Shown: piece after piece, positions 26,701 through 34,009 of the stretch
Position numbering within the stretch: position 1 is the first letter of the stretch
How the letters are laid out: every line of letters starts with the position of its first letter
Assembly: GCA_003232185.1 (NCBI GenBank)
Contig: QIMC01000337.1
Coordinates: 1 to 36,606, forward strand
Direction of reading: 5' to 3'
DNA: 36,606 bases
Origin: Flammeovirgaceae bacterium
GTDB taxonomy: Bacteria; Bacteroidota; Bacteroidia; Cytophagales; Cyclobacteriaceae
Made by a program: the position numbers and the translations under genes
Notes under the pieces: generated by a model
What the model was told of the DNA's origin: nothing
The model's database searches: none
What the model saw: the letters and a program-made list of their open reading frames with translations, nothing else

Positions 26701-28210
26701 GACGTTGAGTGCAAGTTCCAGCAATAAAGTATTAGTTCCTGATGAATCGATATCGCTGGATGGAAGTGGCATTAACCGACTTGTAACAATCGTTCCAGCA
26801 CCCGATGAAATCGGCCAGACTACCATAACCATAACAGTTTCGGACGGGCAGGATGTGACTTCAACCGATTTCATGCTGGAAGTAAATCAGGTAACCCCAA
26901 CAGGTGCAGCTCCTACCATCAGTAACATTGTCGACCAGACTGTCATGCAGGATGAGGTATTAGGGCCAGTTAATTTTAGAGTCAATGATACAGATTCAAA
27001 TCCCATGGCATTACAGGTAACCGGTAGTTCCAGTAATGGAGCTTTGGTTCCGAACCAATCTATATCATTCGGTGGGTCAGGAAGGGCCAGAACCTGTACA
27101 GTAGTACCAAATAGTGGAATGTCTGGGTCCACTACTATCACGCTTACCGTCTCGGATGGACAGGAACAGGTTTCGGAAACATTTCAACTTTCCGTTGTTG
27201 AAAATGAACCTCCAACCTTAAGCAAAATCGAAGATCAGAGTATAGAGAAGAACCAAACTTTAGGCCCTATTGAGTTTTCAATCGGTGATCCTGAGACTGA
27301 TTCAGAGGATTTGATAGTGAGTGTTAATTCAAACAACATAGAGTTGGTGCCTGAGCAGGCCATTGAGCTTAGTGGCACTGGGTCAAATCGGTCAATAACC
27401 ATAAACCCTGGTAAAGATCAGATCGGGTCTGCAAAGATTACTGTGACAGTGTCAGATGGTTCTGAAAAGATCAGTCAAAGTTTCACTGTTACTGTAGCAG
27501 AACCAGAAAAGAAAGAAATTACATTTTCTGTTACTATTCAGGATGCAGATTGCCATGGGGAGAATGGTGCCATTGAACTTAGTATCGAAGGCGGCGTAGC
27601 TCCCTATACCTATGATTGGTCCAATGGGGCGTCCACTGCAAGCATTAGCAATTTGAAGACTGGGATCTATACCATTACGGTAGTTGACAATGCCGCAAAC
27701 TCGGCCACGGCATCATTTGTTGTGAACGAAGCACAAGGCCCGGATAAACCCAATATTTCTTGGGTTGGAGATGACTTGCTGGCTTCTGCGGCCGAAAGGT
27801 ATGAATGGTTCATTGATGGTGAAGTTATCCAAGGGGAAACTGGAAGAACTATTACTCCTCTTAGGTCCGCTGATTATATAGTAACAGTTTATGATACTAA
27901 TGAATGTTTTGCTTCTTCAGATGAGTTCACAGTTACCATTTCTGAAACTGACATTGAGGGCTTAGAACTTTATCCTATACCAGTTATGAGTGATTTAAAT
28001 GTCGAATTGGATCTTAAACAAGCCAATTGTAAGATAGGGATTGGTATTTTCACCTTACAAGGCAGGCCAATTATTCTTAAGAGATTTGGTAAAAATATTG
28101 ATAAACAGTTCAAAACGACTATGGATTTAAACCAATTAAGACCTGGTGTTTACATTATCAAAATCCGTGTGAATGATGAAATAATTCAAAGAAAGCTGAT
28201 AAAGATGTAG
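23735..28210 (+). CDS. Large secreted pectate-lyase-like protein with 8 repeats, SprB-like domain and T9SS sorting domain
   Basis: The 1491 residues start with a signal peptide (1-~34, ending ANVNFAFGQ). Residues ~35-437 are a PL1-type beta-helix lyase domain (FPEAEGFGRFATGGRGG; DVYLDHVSASWGVDETMS; acidic GDDDGDGYTNVEEL). Residues 438-~1257 hold eight tandem ~100-104-residue repeats starting with patterns such as NTAPTISNISNQTID and ending TITVTVSDG..., which look like cadherin/Ig-type adhesive or spacer modules. Residues ~1265-1340 resemble a SprB repeat (CHGENGAIEL, GGVAPYTYDWSNG). The last ~85 (from LELYPIP, ~1408) form a type IX secretion C-terminal sorting domain ending LRPGVYIIKIRVNDEIIQRKLIKM in outline. 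The likely fate is export through the outer membrane and surface display, with the lyase projected away from the cell. It is followed by a clear terminator. Confidence 0.9.
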   Translation: MSGKNFYSLLSTCVISSIFFSFILIANVNFAFGQLPVFPEAEGFGRFATGGRGGTIIRVTNLNSSGAGSLSNAVNSSGARIVVFEISGTINLGSDLVIRNPNLTIAGQSAPSPGILLRGGTVVIKSNNILIQHIRVRSGLGSDDAIKFGAGSSEQVYDVYLDHVSASWGVDETMSIYQNNNGYVHDISIDHCFITEGLAKNNTFTGSKGFLINKGNSPNNVVIGPISVTKSLFAHNNQRNPKIYDGTELIFSNNVIYSYKHTGLSIDGRTDGISVVTAINNIFKTRVNPNVNPVQMDDNPNAQIYLSGNELDGNVPSNQSSLVSGNVNLAGQSPLSLNGVNILSTQLTEDHVLNQAGARPVDRDAVDARIVNEVKTGTGDWMDQTEVNSAYPNLAVNNRSFSISNANGDDDGDGYTNVEELLYQMKLEVEGRAGVPSNTAPTISNISNQTIDEDDTMGPISFTVNDAESSANSLTLSSSSSNNTLVPNSEIVFGGSGTNRTITITPTSGQFGTATITVSVSDGSVQVSDIFVLTVNEVSTGNTPPRIANIATQTIDKDQTMGPIVFTVEDDESAAGTLTLSGSSSNTGLVQNNDIVFGGNGGNRTITITPNPGQTGQATITVTVSDGEDQDVETFTLRVNEPVSNNTPPTISNVSNQTIDQDQSVGPLNFTIGDTESSASSLTVTAGSNNNGLVPSGSINLAGSGTNRTISITPSAGQFGTASITITVSDGEDEGSISFVLNVNQVAAGGTPPTVSNLSNQTILQDETLGPLGFTVDDNESNPGTLLLTGSSSNGALVSNTSIIFGGGGSDRNITVIPTTGAFGTTIITVTVSDGQEQDSETFELNVTANTAPTISNIQNQTIDQNLVLGPISFTISDLETVAGDLVLDASSSNTALVSAPGINLGGNGNDRTITVTPRQDRSGITEITISVSDGTNINSITFQVTVVGPSPNTPPTISQITDQTVEANEVLGPLEFNVDDSETTAGTLTLSASSSNKVLVPDESISLDGSGINRLVTIVPAPDEIGQTTITITVSDGQDVTSTDFMLEVNQVTPTGAAPTISNIVDQTVMQDEVLGPVNFRVNDTDSNPMALQVTGSSSNGALVPNQSISFGGSGRARTCTVVPNSGMSGSTTITLTVSDGQEQVSETFQLSVVENEPPTLSKIEDQSIEKNQTLGPIEFSIGDPETDSEDLIVSVNSNNIELVPEQAIELSGTGSNRSITINPGKDQIGSAKITVTVSDGSEKISQSFTVTVAEPEKKEITFSVTIQDADCHGENGAIELSIEGGVAPYTYDWSNGASTASISNLKTGIYTITVVDNAANSATASFVVNEAQGPDKPNISWVGDDLLASAAERYEWFIDGEVIQGETGRTITPLRSADYIVTVYDTNECFASSDEFTVTISETDIEGLELYPIPVMSDLNVELDLKQANCKIGIGIFTLQGRPIILKRFGKNIDKQFKTTMDLNQLRPGVYIIKIRVNDEIIQRKLIKM
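25046..27505 (+). repeat. Eight tandem ~300-312-nt coding repeats (cadherin/Ig-like modules)
   Basis: Repeat starts are at 25046, 25358, 25670, 25982, 26282, 26591, 26903 and 27203, with periods of 312, 312, 312, 300, 309, 312, 300 and about 303 nt, all in frame. Each has the order PTISN...QTI, LGPISFTV.D.E, a Ser-rich SSSSN..LVP, FGGSG.NRTITITP and ITVTVSDG. The copies are diverged at the DNA level, so the array is old rather than newly amplified. Confidence 0.92.
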
Positions 28211-28237
28211 AGAAAACTTGATCAAACGCCAATAATG

Positions 28238-28272
28238 GGAGGGTAGCTTTATATAGCTACTCTCCTTTTTTT
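28238..28272 (+). terminator. Rho-independent terminator after the large lyase gene
   Basis: An 11-bp stem pairs GGAGGGTAGCT (28238-28248) with AGCTACTCTCC (28255-28265), with one G-T pair and the loop TTATAT, followed by seven Ts (28266-28272). It lies 27 nt past the stop at 28210 and reads rightwards. The leftward wzy-like gene ends at 28339 on the other side and lacks a T-run here for its own direction. Confidence 0.9.
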
Positions 28273-28338
28273 GGTTTATGGCTCTCCAATTACAGTCCAA
28301 CCATTGTCGACAAATCGCCGTCAGAATGAAGCATATTT

Positions 28339-29778
28339 TCACAGACGATCACTACCAACTATTTTTTTATGGAAACTATAGTAAACATACTCACAATAAG
28401 CTATTAAGAATATTGCTATGAAACCCGTTTGTCTTATAGTGCCATCATAGTGCATAAAATTAATGGCACGTCGATTGGCGCAACCAATAAACATAAGCAG
28501 TACGATGATTAAACATGTTAATCCTAAGAAGCTAAGATTCCTGGGTTTCTGATTCATAAAACCAAAGAATCTAACAAGGAAATAAAGGTAGATAAATATG
28601 TGATAGCCTAAGCCTAAAATTCCTAGCTGGTGGGTTATACCATTCCAAAAGCCTTCGGACCAGTTGTACTCCCATTCTACGTAAAACATTCTGGGGATAA
28701 TCTGCAGATTTTTAACAAATTGATTTATGGAAAGGTCAGAAACCTTCCTGTTCAAATTCTGAAAATCTTCGGCAGATTCTACATTTACCATTGATTCCAT
28801 ACGGGTGAATAAGAATTCAGGCTGTATTATGACCAGAACTAACATAATAATAAAAATCCCAGCTGTCATTTTCAGGTCACGTTTCAGACCTATCGTAATA
28901 GCGAACCCAAGTACTGTGAATACATAAGCCTGTCGAGATAAACTAATTGCTATTCCCCCCAAGAGGAGCACTATGGAGAGGATATAGAAATATTTTAATG
29001 CATTTCGGGTTGAAAATCTATTTATTGCAAGGAATAATGCGAATACCAATAAAATACCCCAGTCATTTTTGTGACCGAAATATGGATTTTGCCAGAGTAA
29101 ATTGTTGAACGTACCTTGTTCCATGACTAATACGGCAGGGTTTTCAATTGCTAAATAAATTAGCGTTCCTGCTTGAAGTGCTGCCAAAAGAACAAAAAGG
29201 TTGAAAAACCTCAATATATTGGACTGACTAAATTTGGTAAAAACGACATAAATTACATACAGATGCAAGCCGATATTGAATGTTTTGGCAATAAAGTTTT
29301 TTAAGCCCAAAGCTTCGGTTTGACCCAGAGACAATGGCGGCTCTTGCACAATATGTAAGATATCTGCGCTGATCTTGATAAAAATAAATGAGATCGTCAA
29401 AAGGAGCACTGTCCCATATTGAACTGGAAATTTTCTAATCGACTTACTTCTCAGACTAAAATAAATAGCAGGCCAACATGCTATTCGCTGAAACTTTAAG
29501 CCGCTTATTTCCGAACCTATCAGGTTGTCTGGAAAAGGTATAAAAAGTACCAGGGTCAGTACGGCAACGGCATTATAAAACGAAGTAAATTGAAAAATAA
29601 ATATCCCGGCAGCCACTATATATCGAACCTGCTCAGCTGGTTCCATATAAACAGTCAGCCAACAAATCAGATAAATTACACTTAATTGGATCAATGAAAA
29701 AACCTGAGTGTTCACCTGAGTTCCTGTAAAATTTTCGGCTAAACTAATTGATGGTGTGGGATTAGAGGTACTAATCAC
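28339..29778 (-). CDS. Wzy-type polysaccharide polymerase / O-antigen ligase family membrane protein
   Basis: The 479 residues contain about 10-12 hydrophobic segments and a larger hydrophilic periplasmic-type loop between late segments (the ESMVNVESAEDF... region with FVKNLQIIPRMFYVEWEYN). The segment NPYFGHKNDWGILLVFAL and the later ISLSRQAYVFTVLGFA are typical of the O-antigen ligase/polymerase family. As the only such gene in a locus with Wzx and Wzc, polymerase is the likelier role than ligase. The start taken is a GTG at 29778, 8 nt after the wzc-like stop, pointing to co-transcription. No nearby ATG fits better. Confidence 0.85.
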   Translation of the reverse strand: MISTSNPTPSISLAENFTGTQVNTQVFSLIQLSVIYLICWLTVYMEPAEQVRYIVAAGIFIFQFTSFYNAVAVLTLVLFIPFPDNLIGSEISGLKFQRIACWPAIYFSLRSKSIRKFPVQYGTVLLLTISFIFIKISADILHIVQEPPLSLGQTEALGLKNFIAKTFNIGLHLYVIYVVFTKFSQSNILRFFNLFVLLAALQAGTLIYLAIENPAVLVMEQGTFNNLLWQNPYFGHKNDWGILLVFALFLAINRFSTRNALKYFYILSIVLLLGGIAISLSRQAYVFTVLGFAITIGLKRDLKMTAGIFIIMLVLVIIQPEFLFTRMESMVNVESAEDFQNLNRKVSDLSINQFVKNLQIIPRMFYVEWEYNWSEGFWNGITHQLGILGLGYHIFIYLYFLVRFFGFMNQKPRNLSFLGLTCLIIVLLMFIGCANRRAINFMHYDGTIRQTGFIAIFLIAYCEYVYYSFHKKIVGSDRL

Positions 29779-29786
29779 GTGTCACT

Positions 29787-32195
29787 CTATTGAAGTACTT
29801 TCTTGATCCAACTTTGCTTAAAGTCTTCTTCATAATATCCATACCCATATTGTGATTTTTTCACATCAACATCGTTAAAAATGAGAGACAGATTCTTTAG
29901 CTGACCAGAATTATGAATATTATTAATTTCACTAATGTGACTCTTCAAGGTATAGCCCTTTCTTACCACAAAAATATTTAGATCAGATTTAGACATTAAT
30001 TCAATAGCGTCGGAAATAATCCCGATTGGTGGAGTATCAATGATGACATAGTCAAAAAGACCCTTTATCTTATACAACATTTCATCAAACTTACCGCTAA
30101 TGAGCAACTCTGATGGGTTGGGTGGTATCGCCCCCGGAGTTACATAAAGTAAATTTTTATATTTTGATTCTTGGATAATATCCTCAAGGTCCGCAATTCC
30201 AGCTAAATAATCGCTTAGACCTAGCTGCCCTTTTCTAATTGTATCAGACTCTATTCCATAGTCTTCGAAATTGGCTTTTTTTCTCATGTCAGCATGAATA
30301 ATCACTACTTTTTTCCCGAAATTAGAAAAGACATACGCCAGGTTTTGTGAAACAAATGTTTTTCCTTCTCCGCTAATTGATGAGGTAATCAGAAAAACCA
30401 GTGAGCTGGATTTTCCTTGGGTCAGATATCTTAAATTGGAACGAACGTTTCTGAAAGATTCAGAAATGGCCGATTTAGGTCTATTTTCAGCTACAATAAA
30501 ACTATCCTTTTCCTTCACTTTAGCAATAGTGCCCAGTATTGAAATGTTAGTAAGGTCTAGTAATTCTTCCTTAGAATTAATCTTTTTATTGAAGTAGTCG
30601 AAAACAAGAATCATTAGGATTGGAAGGGCTAGCCCCAAAATAACGGCAAAAGCATAGTTTAATATAGGACTGGGTTTAACAGGTTTTGTTCCTTGAACTT
30701 GGGCGGTGTCTATTATGCGGAAATCCACACTATTCGAAGCTTTAGCTATTCCAGCTTCGGCCTTTTTTTGCATTAGGAACATATACAACTGCTCATTCAG
30801 CTGGTAGTTCCTGCTAATATCGGTGTATTCACGGGCAGCTTTTGGAAGACTGCTAACGGTAGACCGCAGTTCACCTATTTTGCTATTTATGTTGTTTATT
30901 TCCACTGAAGTGGTGTATACTAACCTCTTTAGAACTTCAGATATATTCTCCTTTAAAACATTGATTTCTTTATGTTTTAAGCCTAACAATGGATTGTTAA
31001 ATTTTTTTTCTGATTCTACTACTCTCACCTCTAATAGTAGATCAATTAAGGTATTTACTTGTCTATCAAGATTTTGATCCTCAATCCCCATGGAAGATGG
31101 CGGAATAATCTGCTCCAAGTGATTATTATTAATCAGTCTTTGCATATCCTGCAACTGGACCATTTTTGCGTTTAGGGAAGACTTGTCTCGATTATAGTTA
31201 TTAATGGTCGCCATTATACCGGTAGTCTGTGCGTCCAGGTCAATAGTATTCGTTCTCGATTTGAAAACCTCCAAGCGGTCCTCGACCATGCTCAAAGAGT
31301 CACCCATATAAGCTATCTGTTTATTAATAAATTCGATGGTTTTTGCAGCTATATTGTTTTTCTGCTCCAGTTCGTTTTTAATGTAGTTTTCAACTAGTTT
31401 ATTAACAAAGTCCATCAGTTTGGGGGGGGTATTACCCTCCAATGAAATTTTTAGAACGGAAGATTTCAATGAATAGGGGCTAATTGTCAGGTTTTCTCTA
31501 AACTGCTTAGTCAATCTACTATAATTGTCAATTCTTATGAGAATAGGTCCCTTGTATTTTGGTGTTAGTAATTTCATCCTAAATACAAACTTATCAATCT
31601 CCACTATGGTGCCGAACCTGAAAATCTTTCCGGAAAAAACATCTGGTTTTTTTTCCTTTTTTGAAAAATACTTGTTAAAAAAGGAATCCTCATCCGCTTG
31701 AATTACCCGGAGTGTGTAAGTGCTGTCTGAGCCTCGGATTAACTCGATGTTCTTGGAAAATGGGGTCTTATTAGAAGTACTTCTAATGGAAAGCTCTACT
31801 GGAGATTTATCGTATAATTCAATGTCTCTAACCTTGCCGGGTAATATGTATGAAACTTGGAAATTAAGATCTCTAAGTGATTTTTCAACGATTGCATTAG
31901 ATTTGACAACAACTGCTTCGTTCTCCAGATTTGCATTGTTTCTACCAAAGAACTCCTCTCCATACAGGATCCCCGAAACGGAATTGGCTTCCTGGGGAGG
32001 TTTAATTAAAACTGTTGATTCTACGATATACACCGGATTGGTATACCGGGTGGTTAGAAATGCCACCACTAGAGATAGACTGAGAAACAACAGAATAATA
32101 TGCCATCTAACTAACAGTCGATCTATGATCTTTCTTAAGTCAATGGAGTGATGGTCCTCCGGAGGTTCTTGATTGTGCAATTTTCGATTTTCCAT
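29787..32195 (-). CDS. Wzc-type polysaccharide co-polymerase with tyrosine autokinase domain
   Basis: About 802 residues from the ATG at 32195 (a GTG four codons upstream, 32207, is also possible). The N-terminal Wzz domain has a transmembrane segment at about residues 33-49 (VRWHIILLFLSLSLVVAF). A long periplasmic coiled-coil region follows (~260-480), then a proline-rich KPVKPSP before the second transmembrane segment (~515-535). The cytoplasmic BY-kinase domain has Walker A SISGEGKT (~606-613), Walker A' VVIIHADMRK and Walker B YVIIDTPP. The C-terminus carries a tyrosine cluster, SQYGYGYYEED, the expected autophosphorylation site. It controls chain length and export with Wzy. An outer-membrane partner (Wza/OPX) is not in the window. 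Confidence 0.95.
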   Translation of the reverse strand: MENRKLHNQEPPEDHHSIDLRKIIDRLLVRWHIILLFLSLSLVVAFLTTRYTNPVYIVESTVLIKPPQEANSVSGILYGEEFFGRNNANLENEAVVVKSNAIVEKSLRDLNFQVSYILPGKVRDIELYDKSPVELSIRSTSNKTPFSKNIELIRGSDSTYTLRVIQADEDSFFNKYFSKKEKKPDVFSGKIFRFGTIVEIDKFVFRMKLLTPKYKGPILIRIDNYSRLTKQFRENLTISPYSLKSSVLKISLEGNTPPKLMDFVNKLVENYIKNELEQKNNIAAKTIEFINKQIAYMGDSLSMVEDRLEVFKSRTNTIDLDAQTTGIMATINNYNRDKSSLNAKMVQLQDMQRLINNNHLEQIIPPSSMGIEDQNLDRQVNTLIDLLLEVRVVESEKKFNNPLLGLKHKEINVLKENISEVLKRLVYTTSVEINNINSKIGELRSTVSSLPKAAREYTDISRNYQLNEQLYMFLMQKKAEAGIAKASNSVDFRIIDTAQVQGTKPVKPSPILNYAFAVILGLALPILMILVFDYFNKKINSKEELLDLTNISILGTIAKVKEKDSFIVAENRPKSAISESFRNVRSNLRYLTQGKSSSLVFLITSSISGEGKTFVSQNLAYVFSNFGKKVVIIHADMRKKANFEDYGIESDTIRKGQLGLSDYLAGIADLEDIIQESKYKNLLYVTPGAIPPNPSELLISGKFDEMLYKIKGLFDYVIIDTPPIGIISDAIELMSKSDLNIFVVRKGYTLKSHISEINNIHNSGQLKNLSLIFNDVDVKKSQYGYGYYEEDFKQSWIKKVLQ

Positions 32196-32207
32196 ATTAG
32201 AGATCAC

Positions 32208-32560
32208 TTATTGACCCAAAAATAAAGTATAGATTAAACCACGCTGGCCATGACTTGATAGGTACCGCTAATCCAATGGCACTATTGCAGGTCCAAAGGA
32301 ATCATAAAAACGACGATACTTAAAATAATTGCTATCTCAATTCAAACTTCTATATAGTACTCAATTATGGAGTTGAAATTAACAGTACTTTTGTGAAATT
32401 ATAAAATTTTACTAAAAAATATAAATTAATTTATAGAAACTATAATACATGTGGTATTATTTTACTGAAATAACAACATAAATCAATGATGAAAGTAGTC
32501 TATTCAAAATGTTGAGTATAACTACACCATTGACGAGTTGAATAAGGTATTACAGAAAAT
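32208..32560. other. AT-rich intergenic region upstream of wzc-wzy
   Basis: No coding sequence is recognised in these 353 nt. A perfect 14-bp palindrome, ATAAATTAATTTAT, lies at 32421-32434. The promoter of the leftward wzc-wzy pair is expected here, but no convincing box was found. Confidence 0.4.
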
Positions 32561-33808
32561 CTAATTTTGAAATGGAGGATCAAGCTTTAAATACTTTTCC
32601 GATTGTCTTAAAACCCGGTTACATTGCTTTCGTTCTTTTCTGGCAGACATATGATCATAAATAAATTTAGGCAACAACTTTTTTTTCAGAACTTTTAGAT
32701 ACTTGGTTTTGATTATATAGGCCAGGCTCTTCAGGTTGGTTTTTTTATAACATGTTAAGTTAAGGGTATGGTTTTCAACAACGCCCCAGCTTCTTTTATG
32801 CTCTGATACTCCACCTAAGAAATCATATATCTCTACACCTTCATTAATAATTTTTTCTATAACCAAAGCCCTTAAAACATTGCCGATCCTTCGTGTTCTC
32901 CAATCTGGATCGAATCCTTCTTGCAGTGAGAGCATTTGATTATTGTATAAGAAATTAAACTGGCAAGCTTTAATTTCGCCTTCAATCTCCAAGCAATAGA
33001 GCTTTACGTATTTCTTTGAATTAAATAAACCAGCCATATCGCGATAGAAGTTGCGTTTGTTTACGTTGTGAAAACTGCCAGGAAGTCCCAATGAGACCCA
33101 CTTTTTTTGATGTAGCAAAAACAATGAAATCAAATACTTTTCAAGATCATTACTTAAATCGGCCTCGTAAAACTTAACCTCAAAACTTGACAATAATTTC
33201 TTAACTGTTGATTTTAGCCTGTACCTATGTTTTCCACTGAATGATCCTAGGTAGGTCTGCCAGGTACTTGGTAAATGTACATGTGAGCACACCTGGGATT
33301 CGGTTAAGACTTGCCAATCCACATTCTCGAAATAGCTTTTTAGAAAGCCCAGATTGGGAGAATTATCACGGATATCGCTTAGCGAAAATAAGTCAATATC
33401 CCTGCAATTTTTAAAAATGTGCTCAAAAAAAACTTGAATAGTGCTCCTTTCGAAGCCTTTCTTTATGATCAAATCCAGGTATTCCGACCCGGCATCACGA
33501 TCACCTATAAATCTTAGACTTTTTAATCTTGATCCGGTGATTATCTTTTCCTGTCTGATGTAAAATGGAGCAATTCCTACTACTTCATTTTCAACGGAGG
33601 CAAAGAGTATATACAATTCATCATCACCTAAGAAATTTGTTATCCATGTGCTAACCCATTCATAGGTAAGAAAGATGGTGTCCGATTTGCTGGACTTCAA
33701 TATATTATTCCATTTGTTACTTAATCCTTGAAGTTCATGAACCTGGGTAACTGTGCTGATCTCCAGAGATAATCCTGGTTTTTCACTTGTTTCAGTTTTA
33801 GCAAACAT
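32561..33808 (-). CDS. CelD/BcsL-like GNAT acetyltransferase (Acetyltransf_6 type)
   Basis: The 415 residues show the tandem GNAT layout of CelD/FemAB-like proteins. The first half contains FLTYEWVSTWITNFLGDDELYILFA and VVGIAPFYI. The second contains SGKHRYRLKSTVKKL, LFLLHQKKWVSLGLPGSF, a strand set KLYCLEIEGEIKACQFNFLYNNQMLSLQEGFDPDWR and the end DFLGGVSEHKRSWG. Homologues sit in cellulose and exopolysaccharide loci and are thought to acylate the polymer or its precursor. The acyl donor and acceptor are not shown by the sequence. It stands alone between 353-nt and 201-nt gaps, reading leftwards towards wzc. Confidence 0.85.
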   Translation of the reverse strand: MFAKTETSEKPGLSLEISTVTQVHELQGLSNKWNNILKSSKSDTIFLTYEWVSTWITNFLGDDELYILFASVENEVVGIAPFYIRQEKIITGSRLKSLRFIGDRDAGSEYLDLIIKKGFERSTIQVFFEHIFKNCRDIDLFSLSDIRDNSPNLGFLKSYFENVDWQVLTESQVCSHVHLPSTWQTYLGSFSGKHRYRLKSTVKKLLSSFEVKFYEADLSNDLEKYLISLFLLHQKKWVSLGLPGSFHNVNKRNFYRDMAGLFNSKKYVKLYCLEIEGEIKACQFNFLYNNQMLSLQEGFDPDWRTRRIGNVLRALVIEKIINEGVEIYDFLGGVSEHKRSWGVVENHTLNLTCYKKTNLKSLAYIIKTKYLKVLKKKLLPKFIYDHMSARKERKQCNRVLRQSEKYLKLDPPFQN

Positions 33809-34009
33809 CTTTCAAATTCAGTATTCTGGCCGAATAAGAATCAATCGCTTTTCTCTCATTTGCCAAGTGAATCACATAGTTGATACAGGGTTCCACTGTA
33901 CTTTCTTCATAATAGTATGATATTTCTACGGAAAGTAGATAAGTCATTGGATTAAAAAAATTCAAACTTAATACTCCACAAAGTAATAGGAATTATTCAA
34001 ACATACTAA

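Noticed and set aside
25261-27141. A string of leftward open frames opposite the repeat region
   Set aside because: They are antisense shadows of the repeats; their translations are valine/proline/leucine-rich and repeat with the same period.
25046-27505. Regularly spaced repeats that might suggest a CRISPR-like or satellite array
   Set aside because: The period is 300-312 nt, always a multiple of three, fully within one open frame and with conserved protein motifs, so these are protein-domain repeats.
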